NCBI RefSeq assembly: GCF_001667585.1
Contig: NZ_LZJZ01000041.1
Coordinates: forward strand, 1 to 41,576
DNA: 41,576 bases
Source of the DNA: Mycobacterium sp. E2733
GTDB lineage: Bacteria; Actinomycetota; Actinomycetes; Mycobacteriales; Mycobacteriaceae
Direction: 5' to 3'
The translations under genes were made by a program, and so were the position numbers. The first letter of the stretch is position 1, and each line of letters opens with the position of its first letter. The notes under the pieces are model-generated. The model was not told the DNA's origin. It made no database searches and worked only from the letters and a program-made list of their open reading frames with translations. Of the stretch, positions 16,558 to 24,119 are shown piece by piece.

Positions 16558-17504
16558 CGCTCCGATCCCCCGGCCGCGGCGTCGGGTTTTCCTTCGCGTA
16601 GCCGAGCCAGCCAGCGCGCCGCCTCGTCGGCCGGCGGCGGTAGCACCCCGGCGGGCGAGCCGGTCGGCCAAGATCCCAGGTATCGCACATCGGCACAACG
16701 ACGGTGCAGCGCTTTGAGTGCCTCGGCGACGGCGTCGTCGTCGATGTGTCCCACGCAGTCGGCGAAGAACACGTAGGTGCCCAGCGCGGTCCGGGTCGGC
16801 CGGGACTCGATTCGGGTCAGGTCGATGCCGCGGATCCCGAATTCGGTCAGCGCCCCCAACAGCGCACCCGGCGCGTTGTCGATCCGCAGCACCACCGACG
16901 TCCGGTCGGCACCGGTGCGGGCGGGCGGCGGGCCCGGCGGGCCGACGAGGAGGAAGCGCGTGCAGGCATTGGGCTCGTCGACCACGCCGTCGGCCAGGGC
17001 CGACAGTCCCCAGTGGGCGGCGGCCAGGGGCGAGGTCACCGCGGCGTCGGCTTGCCCTTCGGCCACCTGCCGGGCCGCGTCGGCGTTGGAGTAGGCCGGC
17101 CGGGGCTCGGCGGCGGGCAGGTGGGCGGCGACCCACTGCCGCACCTGCGCCGCCGCCACGGGAAAGGCCGCCAGGGTGCGCACGTCGGTGGCGGTGCGGC
17201 CGGGTTTGACGACGATCGTGAAAGCGACGTCCAGGGTTGTTTCGGCGAACACTTGCAGCGGCGAACCGATGGCCAAGCTGTCGAGCGTGGGCGTCACCGA
17301 CCCGTCGATCGAGTTCTCGATGGGGACGCAGGCGTATTCGGCGGTGCCGTCGCGCACGGCGTCCAGCGCCGCGGCGGTGCTGTCGATGGGTAGTCGCCAG
17401 GCCTCATCGGGCCCCTGCCCGGGAATCAAACCCGCGGCCGTGATCTGCAGCAGCGCCGCCTCGGTGAACGTCCCTTCCGGACCGAGATAAGCGATGCGGA
17501 CCAC
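16554..17504 (-). CDS. pheA: Prephenate dehydratase
   Basis: The 316-residue enzyme converts prephenate to phenylpyruvate in phenylalanine biosynthesis. Visible motifs are YLGPEGTF at 6-13, PIENSIDG at 61-68, and the catalytic TRF at 182-184. An ACT regulatory domain at about 201-285 has GALLGAL and ESRP (233-236), the site of phenylalanine feedback inhibition. There is no chorismate mutase domain, as is usual in mycobacteria. The GTG at 17504 has TAGGGT (minus strand, 17511-17516) 6 bases upstream, a leaderless pattern. It is followed by the coupled histidine phosphatase. Confidence 0.95.
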   Translation of the reverse strand: MVRIAYLGPEGTFTEAALLQITAAGLIPGQGPDEAWRLPIDSTAAALDAVRDGTAEYACVPIENSIDGSVTPTLDSLAIGSPLQVFAETTLDVAFTIVVKPGRTATDVRTLAAFPVAAAQVRQWVAAHLPAAEPRPAYSNADAARQVAEGQADAAVTSPLAAAHWGLSALADGVVDEPNACTRFLLVGPPGPPPARTGADRTSVVLRIDNAPGALLGALTEFGIRGIDLTRIESRPTRTALGTYVFFADCVGHIDDDAVAEALKALHRRCADVRYLGSWPTGSPAGVLPPPADEAARWLARLREGKPDAAAGGSER

Positions 17505-17562
17505 GCCCCAACCCTAGCGGCGACCGGCGCCAAATCGCTCTTGCGGCGCTTAGCCGCCTAAG

Positions 17563-17581
17563 TTAATTTAGGCTTACCTAA
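17563..17581. promoter_or_regulatory. IdeR iron box upstream of the DUF2470 gene
   Basis: TTAATTTAGGCTTACCTAA matches the 19-bp IdeR consensus (TWAGGTWAGSCTWACCTWA) at 17 of 19 positions. It lies 13 bases before the GTG of the DUF2470 gene and overlaps its promoter. The M. tuberculosis counterpart Rv3839 is a known member of the IdeR regulon, so iron-dependent repression is expected. Confidence 0.85.
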
Positions 17582-17584
17582 GTT

Positions 17585-17590
17585 AAGGAG
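17585..17590 (+). promoter_or_regulatory. Ribosome binding site of the DUF2470 gene
   Basis: AAGGAG lies 4 bases before the GTG at 17595 and 7 before an in-frame TTG at 17598, so the true start could be either; the product differs by one residue. Confidence 0.5.
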
Positions 17591-17594
17591 AACG

Positions 17595-18398
17595 GTGTTG
17601 CCGCTGACCTGCCCCGCCCCGACGACGGCCGAACGTATCCGCAGCGCGTGTGTCCGCGCCGGCGGCGCGCTCCTGGCACTGGAAGCCGCGCACGCGCGCC
17701 AGGACCCGGTCGTGACGCCCGTGCATCACCTGCTGCCCGACGGCTCCTTCGCGCTGGCGCTCCCGAGTGAGCGCGAATCCCGGCCGGGAGGCGCCGTCGC
17801 CGGGTCGCAGGCGCTCCTGGAGCTGACCGACTACGCACCACTGCCGCTGCGGGAGCCGGTGCGCTCGCTGGTGTGGGTGCGCGGGCAGCTGCACGATTTC
17901 CACCCGGCCGAGGTCGCCCAGACGGTCGATTTGATCGCCGCCGAGTGGCCGCACCCCGCGCTGCTTCAGGTCGACACGCCGCGATGCGCGCCCTCGGACG
18001 GGCAGGAAACTCGCTACACGCTGGTCCGCCTGGAGGTCGCGTCCGTCGTCGTTACCGACGCCACCGGCGCCGAGCCCGTCAGCGTGGCGGATCTCCTGGC
18101 GGCGCGGCCCGACCCGTTCTGCGAGATCGAGTCGAACCTGTTGTGGCACCTGGAAACCGCCCACAGCGATGTCGTCGCGCGACTGGTGTCCCGGCTGCCC
18201 GCGCCGTTGCGCCGCGGGCAGGTGCGCCCGCTCGGGCTCGACCGCTACGGCGTGCGGTTCCGTGTCGAAGGCAAGGACCGCGACCACGACGTCCGGCTGC
18301 CGTTCCACAAGCCGGTCGATGACATGACCGGCCTGAGTCAGGCCATCCGCGTGCTGATGGGGTGCCCGTTCATCAACGGCCTGCGCGCCCGCCCGTAG
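17595..18398 (+). CDS. DUF2470/HugZ-like haem- or iron-linked protein, IdeR-regulated (Rv3839-like)
   Basis: The 267-residue product has an N-terminal split-barrel FMN-binding-like region (about 10-165) and a C-terminal DUF2470 module (about 175-265) containing NLLWHLETAHSDVVARL and RLPFHKPVDDMTGLSQAIRVL. Proteins with this layout are related to HugZ-type haem-utilising enzymes, but activity has not been shown for this one as far as I know. The IdeR box immediately upstream marks it as iron-repressed. In M. tuberculosis a small LCP gene and ferritin bfrB follow; here a full LCP gene follows and no ferritin. Confidence 0.8.
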   Translation: MLPLTCPAPTTAERIRSACVRAGGALLALEAAHARQDPVVTPVHHLLPDGSFALALPSERESRPGGAVAGSQALLELTDYAPLPLREPVRSLVWVRGQLHDFHPAEVAQTVDLIAAEWPHPALLQVDTPRCAPSDGQETRYTLVRLEVASVVVTDATGAEPVSVADLLAARPDPFCEIESNLLWHLETAHSDVVARLVSRLPAPLRRGQVRPLGLDRYGVRFRVEGKDRDHDVRLPFHKPVDDMTGLSQAIRVLMGCPFINGLRARP

Positions 18399-18442
18399 CC
18401 CAACCGTCGTGCCGGGCCGCCCCGGCCGCGTACGTTAACCGG

Positions 18443-19624
18443 GTGAACGGCGATCAACCACCGCACCGGCCCGAACCACGCACCGAGCCGTCGCAGGTGA
18501 TTCGCCGCGGGGCCCGCCCGCCGACACCGGCCGAACAGACCACGCCGCTGCGGCCGACGCCGCCGCCACCACCCCCACCACCCCGCGGCGTCGATCCGCC
18601 GCGCCCCCGTCAATCGTCCGGAGCTCCGCCGCGGCCCACCTCTCCGCGCACTCGTCGCAGCCGAGGCTGGCGCCGCTGGATGCGAGCGGTCGCGTCGACC
18701 CTGGTGATCGCGGTGCTGCTGGCCGGCATCGGCGTCGTATGCGGGGCCGTCTGGTTCGACAGCAGGCTGCACCGCGACGAGATCCTGACCGACTACTCGG
18801 GACGCCCCGCGCATGGCCGCGGGACGAACTGGTTGCTCGTCGGGTCGGACAGCCGCCAGGGGCTCAGCCCCGAACAGCAGGAGGCCCTGGCAACCGGCGG
18901 TGACATCGGCAGCAGCCGCACGGACACGATCCTGCTCGTGCACCTGCCCGAGCTGTGGTCCGGCCGGCGGGTGACGATGGTGTCGATACCGCGCGACTCC
19001 TACGTCCCGATCGCCGGCCACGGCAAGGACAAGATCAACTCCGCCTTCGCGATGGGCGGGGCGACTTTGCTGGCGCAGACGGTGGAGCAGGCCACCGGGC
19101 TGCGCCTCGACCACTACGCCGAAATCGGATTCGGCGGATTCGCCGGCGTGGTCGACGCGTTGGGCGGCGTGACGGTGTGCCCGACGACACCGTTCAGCGA
19201 CCCTTTGGCCGGCATCGACCTGCCGGCTGGTTGCCAAAAACTCAACGGCCGCAACGCCCTCGGGTACGTCAGGACGCGCGACACCCCCCGGGCGGATCTG
19301 GACCGGATGGTCAACCAGCGGCAGTTCGTGGCGGCGCTGCTGCACGCCGCCACCAGCCCCACGGTGTGGCTCAACCCCTGGCGCTGGTACGCCGTGCCGC
19401 GCGCGCTCGCCGACGCCCTGACCGTTGACCGCGGCGACCACGTATGGGACCTGGCCCGCCTCGGCTGGGGACTACATGGCTCGCCCACCACGATGACGGT
19501 CCCGATCGGGGAGTTCACCAACGGTGACGCCGGCGCGGTGGTGGTGTGGAACCACGACGAGGCCAGCCGACTGTTCGAGGCGCTGGCGGCCGACGCGCCG
19601 GTGCCCACGACTCCGCCGGACTAG
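18443..19624 (+). CDS. LytR-CpsA-Psr (LCP) family protein, full length (Rv3840 position)
   Basis: The 393-residue product has a Pro-rich cytoplasmic head (about 1-79), one transmembrane helix at 81-104, and an external LCP domain. Key residues seen are D137 and R139 (LLVGSDSR), R159 and D161 (SRTDTILL), R184/D185 (SIPRDSYV) and the GKDKINSAF block; a downstream block is ALGYVRTRDTPRADLDRM. LCP enzymes transfer polyprenyl-linked glycopolymers such as arabinogalactan to peptidoglycan. The GTG at 18443 has TACGTT (18431-18436) 6 bases upstream; the frame opening at 18362 overlaps the previous gene and is unsupported. The stop overlaps that of glpQ1 in CTAG at 19621-19624. Confidence 0.85.
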   Translation: MNGDQPPHRPEPRTEPSQVIRRGARPPTPAEQTTPLRPTPPPPPPPPRGVDPPRPRQSSGAPPRPTSPRTRRSRGWRRWMRAVASTLVIAVLLAGIGVVCGAVWFDSRLHRDEILTDYSGRPAHGRGTNWLLVGSDSRQGLSPEQQEALATGGDIGSSRTDTILLVHLPELWSGRRVTMVSIPRDSYVPIAGHGKDKINSAFAMGGATLLAQTVEQATGLRLDHYAEIGFGGFAGVVDALGGVTVCPTTPFSDPLAGIDLPAGCQKLNGRNALGYVRTRDTPRADLDRMVNQRQFVAALLHAATSPTVWLNPWRWYAVPRALADALTVDRGDHVWDLARLGWGLHGSPTTMTVPIGEFTNGDAGAVVVWNHDEASRLFEALAADAPVPTTPPD

Positions 19625-20436
19625 CCGCCCGCGCGGCCGTTCTCCAAATACGCCTTCGTGCGACCCGGGTGGTGGGTGGCCAGCCAGGCCACCCCGACGT
19701 CGCGACAGAAGTCGAGGTCTTCGTACTCGTCGACGTTCCAGCAGTACACCGCCCGGCCCTGGGCGATCGCGCGATCCGCGAGCTGGGGATATTCCTTCAA
19801 CGTCGCCAGCGATGGGCCGACGGCGGTGGCGCCGACGGCGGTCGCCGCGCCGCTGGTCAGGTAGCGCGCGGTCTTGCCGAGCAGCACGGTAGGCAGCAGC
19901 GGTGCGGCTCGCCGGATGCGCCAGACCGCGGCCGCCGAGAACGACATCACCACCGCGCGCGACCGGTCGGCGGACGGGGGTGCGGCGATGCCGAACCGGT
20001 GCAACAGCGCGAGCAGCTTGGTCTCCACCAGCGAGCCGTACCGGACCGGGTGCTTGGTTTCGATGAACAGCTTCACCGGTCGGTGCCAGTCCAGAACGAG
20101 GGAAACCAGGGCGTCCAGCGTCAACAAACTGGTGTCACCGTGTGTGCCGTCTTCGCGCCAGCTGTCGTGCCACGCCCCGTACTCGAGCTCGCGCAGCTCG
20201 GCGAGGGTCATGGTGCTGACCAACCCGGCCCCGGTCGAGGTCCGGTCCAGCCGGCGGTCGTGTACGCACACCAGGTGGCCGTCGCGGGTCAGGCGCACGT
20301 CGCATTCCACGCCGTCGGCCCCCTCTTTGAGGGCGAGGTCGTAGGCGGCCAGCGTGTGTTCGGGCCGCGCGGCCGACGCGCCGCGGTGGGCTACCACAAA
20401 GGGGTGCCCGGCGAGCACCTCCTCGGCCCACGTCAT
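19621..20436 (-). CDS. glpQ1: Glycerophosphodiester phosphodiesterase
   Basis: The 271-residue protein has the GDPD signature: VAHRGASAARPEHT (H17, R18), ECDVR (E44, D46) and VHD (H59), the metal ligands and general acid/base of the TIM-barrel family. It hydrolyses glycerophosphodiesters to glycerol-3-phosphate and an alcohol. No signal peptide is visible, so it is cytosolic. The ATG overlaps the stop of the DUF4328 gene as ATGA, making a two-gene operon. The stop overlaps that of the convergent LCP gene. Confidence 0.92.
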   Translation of the reverse strand: MTWAEEVLAGHPFVVAHRGASAARPEHTLAAYDLALKEGADGVECDVRLTRDGHLVCVHDRRLDRTSTGAGLVSTMTLAELRELEYGAWHDSWREDGTHGDTSLLTLDALVSLVLDWHRPVKLFIETKHPVRYGSLVETKLLALLHRFGIAAPPSADRSRAVVMSFSAAAVWRIRRAAPLLPTVLLGKTARYLTSGAATAVGATAVGPSLATLKEYPQLADRAIAQGRAVYCWNVDEYEDLDFCRDVGVAWLATHHPGRTKAYLENGRAGG

Positions 20437-21479
20437 ACGCCTAATGCTGCCGCTTCCTGCCCCTCGACCTCAACCGGGCGTGATGTCGGCGCCGGCGCGT
20501 CGGCGACCACAACCCAACGGTGCGCGGGCCGTTCGACCGGTTTGCGCTCGAAGCCTTCGAAGACCCGGGCGGCCGCGGCCACCGTGACGGCCGCGATCAG
20601 GTACGCGAAAACCATCGTGAGGGTGTTGTTGGCTATGCCTTGGGCGTCCCTGGCGAAGCTGGTGACCATGGCGAAGACGGAGACCAGGTAGCTGACCACC
20701 CAGGCGGCCCACCACTCGACGATGGGTCGGCGTATCCGGGCATAGTGCTCTTCCAGGATCGCCAGCTCGATGACATAGACCGGCGCCCACAGCAGGTTGG
20801 CCAGCGGCAGCACACACCCGGCCCACAACGCTCGGGTGGAGCGTGGCTCGGGCAGGCCGTGATGGGCGAACACGGCGGCGCGCCGCGCGATGAGCCAGCG
20901 GATCAGCATCGCCCCCGAGGTGAACACCGCCGCGATCGCGGCCACGCTGGCCAGGACCCCGAGCCAGTCCGCCCCGGCGGCGACCCACGAGTTGAGCAAG
21001 GTGTTCCGGTTTACGACCAGCAGCACGTACCGGACGACATACACGAGGGCGGCGATGCCCAGGACGAGGACGCTGACGAACAACGTGGTGCGGATCGTCG
21101 CCGCCGACGGCCCGGCGTGCGGGGGCTTTTCGACTGCCGCGGCGGCTTGCCCGACGTGGTCGGCCAGGCCCCAACGCGGCATCACCGCATAACGGGGGGT
21201 GGGGTCGAGGGGACGCCGTGCACGCCGGGTGGGCGGCGCGGCGCCGGGACGCACAGCTATCCAGCGAAAGCCCGGCGGTAGCCGCGGCGGGGTGCGCTGC
21301 CAGGCCCGGGGCCCGGACGGTCGGCTCGCCGCCGCGGCGTTGGGTGCGCTCCACTGCGGGCCGGGCGCGGGCACATCCGGCAGGGGCGCCATCAGGGCTC
21401 CCCGGCAACGGGGACACCACTCGCGTTGCCGCTCGCGCACGTTCCACCGAGTGCCGCATTGGGAGCACACCTGGATCAC
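20433..21479 (-). CDS. Zinc-ribbon DUF4328-type membrane protein (Rv3843c-like)
   Basis: The 348-residue product starts with a zinc ribbon (C5, C8, C22, C25) and a Pro/Arg-rich linker. A membrane domain from about 128 onwards has roughly six hydrophobic segments, including TIRTTLFVSVLVLGIAALVY, VLASVAAIAAVFTSGA and AYLIAAVTVAAAARVF. This fits DUF4328 proteins, whose function is unknown. The GTG at 21479 has TAGGCT (minus strand, 21486-21491) 6 bases upstream. It is translationally coupled to glpQ1, suggesting a link to lipid turnover, but that is inference. Confidence 0.8.
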   Translation of the reverse strand: MIQVCSQCGTRWNVRERQREWCPRCRGALMAPLPDVPAPGPQWSAPNAAAASRPSGPRAWQRTPPRLPPGFRWIAVRPGAAPPTRRARRPLDPTPRYAVMPRWGLADHVGQAAAAVEKPPHAGPSAATIRTTLFVSVLVLGIAALVYVVRYVLLVVNRNTLLNSWVAAGADWLGVLASVAAIAAVFTSGAMLIRWLIARRAAVFAHHGLPEPRSTRALWAGCVLPLANLLWAPVYVIELAILEEHYARIRRPIVEWWAAWVVSYLVSVFAMVTSFARDAQGIANNTLTMVFAYLIAAVTVAAAARVFEGFERKPVERPAHRWVVVADAPAPTSRPVEVEGQEAAALGV

Positions 21480-21927
21480 CGGACCAGCCTAACCGTGCGA
21501 CGATGCGGCACGCGGGACGCTCGGCGATGGCCGGAGCGGGGCCGGTCGGCTATCTACTCGGCCAGCGGGACTATCCACAGTTTCCACAGGTTTATCCACA
21601 CGGCGTTATTGGGTAAGGGAAGCGTTACCACAGCATTGATGGTTTTCCGCGGTTCCACCTGTGGATAACACCGCGGTACCGCCGCCATGCCATCGACAAC
21701 CCGAAACGCTCGGTGAGCGAAATGGATTGCCTTGCTAAACATCCGCGGCGGGGGCTGTGGCTGATGTCTGGTCGCGCCGTCGGGCCGCCCCTTTCCGCGA
21801 CCGCCCCAACACGCAGGTCAGCGCATCATTTTTCAAAGCCGCCGGGAAGCGCTATGATCGCCTTCGCGAAAAATTGTTTGTGATTCACCTCACTGCCGCG
21901 AGGTGAGGAGCGGGTGAAAGGCGATTG
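21480..21927. other. Intergenic stretch with a DnaA-box cluster and a possible -10 element
   Basis: No gene is supported over these 448 bases; a minus-strand frame at 21554-21742 is discounted. The stretch holds the DnaA-box-like cluster at 21571-21668. A TATGAT at 21853-21858 could be the -10 of a promoter reading towards the 51-residue gene. A 7-bp inverted repeat (21885-21891 and 21900-21906) lies in the presumed leader. In M. tuberculosis this interval carries Rv3844-Rv3845, which are missing here. Confidence 0.6.
21571..21668. promoter_or_regulatory. Cluster of DnaA-box-like 9-mers
   Basis: Four sites match TTATCCACA: CTATCCACA at 21571-21579 (8/9), GTTTCCACA at 21580-21588 (7/9), TTATCCACA at 21592-21600 (9/9), and the reverse-oriented TGTGGATAA at 21660-21668 (9/9). 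The reverse site adjoins TTCCACC, giving a near-palindrome. The segment is more AT-rich than its surroundings. Confidence 0.6.
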
Positions 21928-22083
21928 ATGGCCACGCATTCGTTCGGTCCGGGATCACCGGCTCCCTCGAAGTCGTATTCCGGCTCGCCCGCGTGGAATC
22001 ACAGTTACAGCGTCGCCGCCTTGCGGGCCGGGCTGATCGCCTTGGCGCTGTTGGCGGTTCTCCTTCTCATCGTCTTGTCTTGA
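21928..22083 (+). CDS. 51-residue single-pass membrane peptide
   Basis: ATG at 21928 opens a 51-codon frame ending in TGA at 22081-22083. The first 28 residues are polar (MATHSFGPGSPAPSKSYSGS, then PAWNHSYS) and the last 18 form one strongly hydrophobic helix rich in Ala, Leu, Ile and Val. GAAAGG at 21916-21921 is 6 bases before the ATG. The ordered polar-then-hydrophobic layout and good ribosome site support a real gene. It precedes sodA by 149 bases on the same strand. I do not recognise a family. Confidence 0.55.
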   Translation: MATHSFGPGSPAPSKSYSGSPAWNHSYSVAALRAGLIALALLAVLLLIVLS

Positions 22084-22156
22084 ATCGACGCCGAGCGGGT
22101 ACTCGACTTCGGAGCTCATAGCGGTCATTCTTGCGGTCCGCGCAGTCATGGAGCAG

Positions 22157-22217
22157 GGTTGTCTACGGCTGGCCGCCGCGTTGGCAGGCCCGCGCGAATG
22201 AGCGTAAGAAGACAACC
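22157..22217 (+). promoter_or_regulatory. Inverted repeat in the sodA leader
   Basis: GGTTGTCT (22157-22164) and AGACAACC (22210-22217) are perfect complements separated by 45 bases. The second arm lies just before the sodA ribosome site at 22220-22226. A long-range stem could affect access to it or protect the message; this is only a candidate. Confidence 0.3.
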
Positions 22218-22232
22218 GAAGAAAGGAACGCC

Positions 22233-22856
22233 GTGGCTGAATACACCCTGCCCGATTTGGACTGGGACTACGCAGCGCTGGAACCGCACATCTCGGGTCA
22301 GATCAACGAGATCCACCACAGTAAGCACCACGCCACGTATGTCAAAGGCGTGAACGACGCCGTCGCCAAACTCGAAGAGGCACGCGCCAATGACGACCAC
22401 GCCGCGATCTTCCTGAACGAAAAGAACCTGGCCTTCCACCTCGGCGGCCACGTGAATCACTCGATCTGGTGGAAGAACCTGTCGCCGGACGGCGGCGACA
22501 AGCCGACCGGCGAGCTGGCCGCCGCGATCGATGACGCCTTCGGATCGTTCGACAAGTTCCGCGCCCAATTCAGCGCGGCCGCCAATGGCCTTCAGGGCTC
22601 GGGCTGGGCGGTGCTGGGCTACGACACGCTGGGTAGCAGGCTGCTCACCTTCCAGCTCTACGACCAGCAGGCCAACGTCCCCCTCGGCATCATTCCCCTG
22701 CTGCAGGTGGACATGTGGGAGCACGCCTTCTACCTGCAGTACAAGAACGTCAAGGCCGACTACGTCAAGGCGTTCTGGAACGTCGTCAACTGGCCCGACG
22801 TGCAGAGGCGCTACGAGGCCGCCACGTCGAAAACCGGCGGGCTGATCTTCGGCTGA
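22233..22856 (+). CDS. sodA: Superoxide dismutase, Mn/Fe family (probably Mn)
   Basis: The 207-residue length equals mycobacterial SodA. Metal ligands are H28, H76, D160 and H164 (in DMWEHAFY). It dismutates superoxide to oxygen and hydrogen peroxide; mycobacterial SodA is exported without a classical signal peptide by the SecA2 pathway, and none is seen here. Position 145 is Gln (in YDQQANVP); M. tuberculosis iron SOD has His there, and Gln is associated with the manganese form in related species. The GTG at 22233 follows GAAAGGA (22220-22226). A strong terminator follows. Confidence 0.96.
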   Translation: MAEYTLPDLDWDYAALEPHISGQINEIHHSKHHATYVKGVNDAVAKLEEARANDDHAAIFLNEKNLAFHLGGHVNHSIWWKNLSPDGGDKPTGELAAAIDDAFGSFDKFRAQFSAAANGLQGSGWAVLGYDTLGSRLLTFQLYDQQANVPLGIIPLLQVDMWEHAFYLQYKNVKADYVKAFWNVVNWPDVQRRYEAATSKTGGLIFG

Positions 22857-22868
22857 GTCCATCTCGAT

Positions 22869-22910
22869 CGGCAGGGGCGTCGCGCGATTTGCGCGGCGCC
22901 CCTGCCGTTT
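22869..22910 (+). terminator. Intrinsic terminator of sodA
   Basis: An 11-bp perfect outer stem (22869-22879 with 22897-22907) and a 5-bp inner stem (22881-22885 with 22891-22895) enclose a short loop and are followed by TTT. It begins 12 bases after the sodA stop. This is the strongest hairpin in the window. Confidence 0.9.
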
Positions 22911-23050
22911 GTGCGCCCCGTGATTCGGGCATTCCAAAACATGTGCGCCACTGGCCGTGTCGGGTTGCACGGCGCCGGACCCGCGGGCATGCTGAATAAT
23001 TCGAGCTACCAGTGTGGTTAATCGGACGGAGGCGTCGCGCGGAGGTCGAA

Positions 23051-23584
23051 ATGGAGACAGGGTCTGACCGCCCGATAGGGGTTTCTCCTTTCCATGCTCG
23101 TGGTGCCCTGAAAGGGTTCGTGATCTCCGGCCGTTGGCCCGATTCGACCAAAGAGTGGGCCCAGCTGCTCATGGTCGCGGTCAGGGTCGCATCGTTGCCC
23201 GGATTGCTTTCCACCACAACGGTATTCGGTGCCCGCGAGGAGTTACCCGAGGAACCCGAGCCCGGCACCGTCGGCCTGGTGCTCGCCGAGGGGACGGTCT
23301 TCGGTGACTCGGCAATTCAACCGGGCTATTTCGCCGACCATCAGCCCCCCGCGCTGCTCATGTTGCATCCGCCCTCGGAGACCATGCCGTCGTTGCCGGA
23401 ATGCAGCGGGGCGGCGTCGGGCTGCGTCCTGCTCCCCGGTTTGCCGTACCTGGGACTCGAGCATCGGGCCGCCTGGGTCGAAGCGGAGGCCGACGGCACG
23501 ATCACCTCCATGGTGAGCCGCGTCGGCGTCGACCCCATCAGCCATCCTGATACCGCAATCCTGGCCATGCTGCTCGCGGCATGA
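23051..23584 (+). CDS. Conserved hypothetical protein, Rv3847-like
   Basis: The 177-residue product begins METGSDRPIGVSPFHARG and has no recognised catalytic motif or membrane segment. It contains GFVISGRWPDSTKEWAQLLMVAVRVASLPG and repeated acidic/hydrophobic stretches. The ATG at 23051 is chosen over the open frame at 23012 because GGAGG lies 5 bases upstream. It follows the sodA terminator, so it has its own promoter. M. tuberculosis has a similar-sized protein at this position; its role is not known to me. Confidence 0.75.
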   Translation: METGSDRPIGVSPFHARGALKGFVISGRWPDSTKEWAQLLMVAVRVASLPGLLSTTTVFGAREELPEEPEPGTVGLVLAEGTVFGDSAIQPGYFADHQPPALLMLHPPSETMPSLPECSGAASGCVLLPGLPYLGLEHRAAWVEAEADGTITSMVSRVGVDPISHPDTAILAMLLAA

Positions 23585-24119
23585 GCAAACAGCTCCGCGC
23601 TCGACTCGGGAAAGCGCAATAGCGAACTTGATCGTTCTTGTTGTCCAACCCGTAGGCAGGCATGGCTGTCGCACGGTGGGCCTGGCCGGTGGACGAAGTC
23701 GCCCCGGGCCGTAAACGAACCCCGTTTCGCATTTCGGATAGGTCCCCGAGTGGCGCCTTCCAGCCCCGACGAGGCTCCGACAGCAAATAAGGCGTTAAGC
23801 AAGCATAAATTGCTGCCCGGTTGCGGTGCGACCGCCCAGCACGTTCCCATCCTATACTCCGCCGGGGTCGGCAAGGTCGGCCCGCCACCTCGTACTCGAA
23901 GCCGAATTCTGCGGATAACCTGTGAGTTTCGCTGATTTAGTGGACACCCCAGCGAATCAGTTAGACGCTCGTCGAGTGTAGTATCGGCAAGCCCCAGCTA
24001 CGCCTGGACCGAAACCCCGGGGGTTTGCACCTAGTTAGGGGAACCAACCCTCGCTACCATGATCAGCAAATACACCTAGGTAATAGTTCACTTCTACAGC
24101 CAAGTGGAGGTCATATCCA
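23585..24119. other. Long intergenic region upstream of espR
   Basis: I find no supported gene in these 535 bases; frames on the minus strand overlap the Rv3847-like gene and look spurious. The stretch is AT-richer than the rest, especially 23776-23815 and 23900-24119, which suits binding by nucleoid-associated proteins such as EspR or Lsr2. CACCTAG occurs twice (near 24028 and 24073). GGAGG near 24106 is the espR ribosome site. M. tuberculosis Rv3848, a membrane protein at this place, is absent. Confidence 0.5.

Noticed and set aside
16558..17136. N-terminal extension of the histidine phosphatase gene on the minus strand
   Set aside because: This part lies over pheA in another frame. The real start at 16557 overlaps the pheA stop as ATGA and gives the normal RHG beginning.
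21554..21742. 62-residue minus-strand frame over the DnaA-box cluster
   Set aside because: No ribosome site or recognisable feature; the repeats in its sequence come from the DnaA-box-like sites.
23341..23888. Minus-strand frames over the Rv3847-like gene and its downstream region
   Set aside because: They mostly lie antisense to a supported gene and have random composition with many Arg and Ser residues.
23920..23935. Possible PhoP box upstream of espR (TCAGCG...TCACAG on the minus strand)
   Set aside because: The repeats are spaced 10 rather than 11 bases apart and the first matches poorly. It is too weak to claim.
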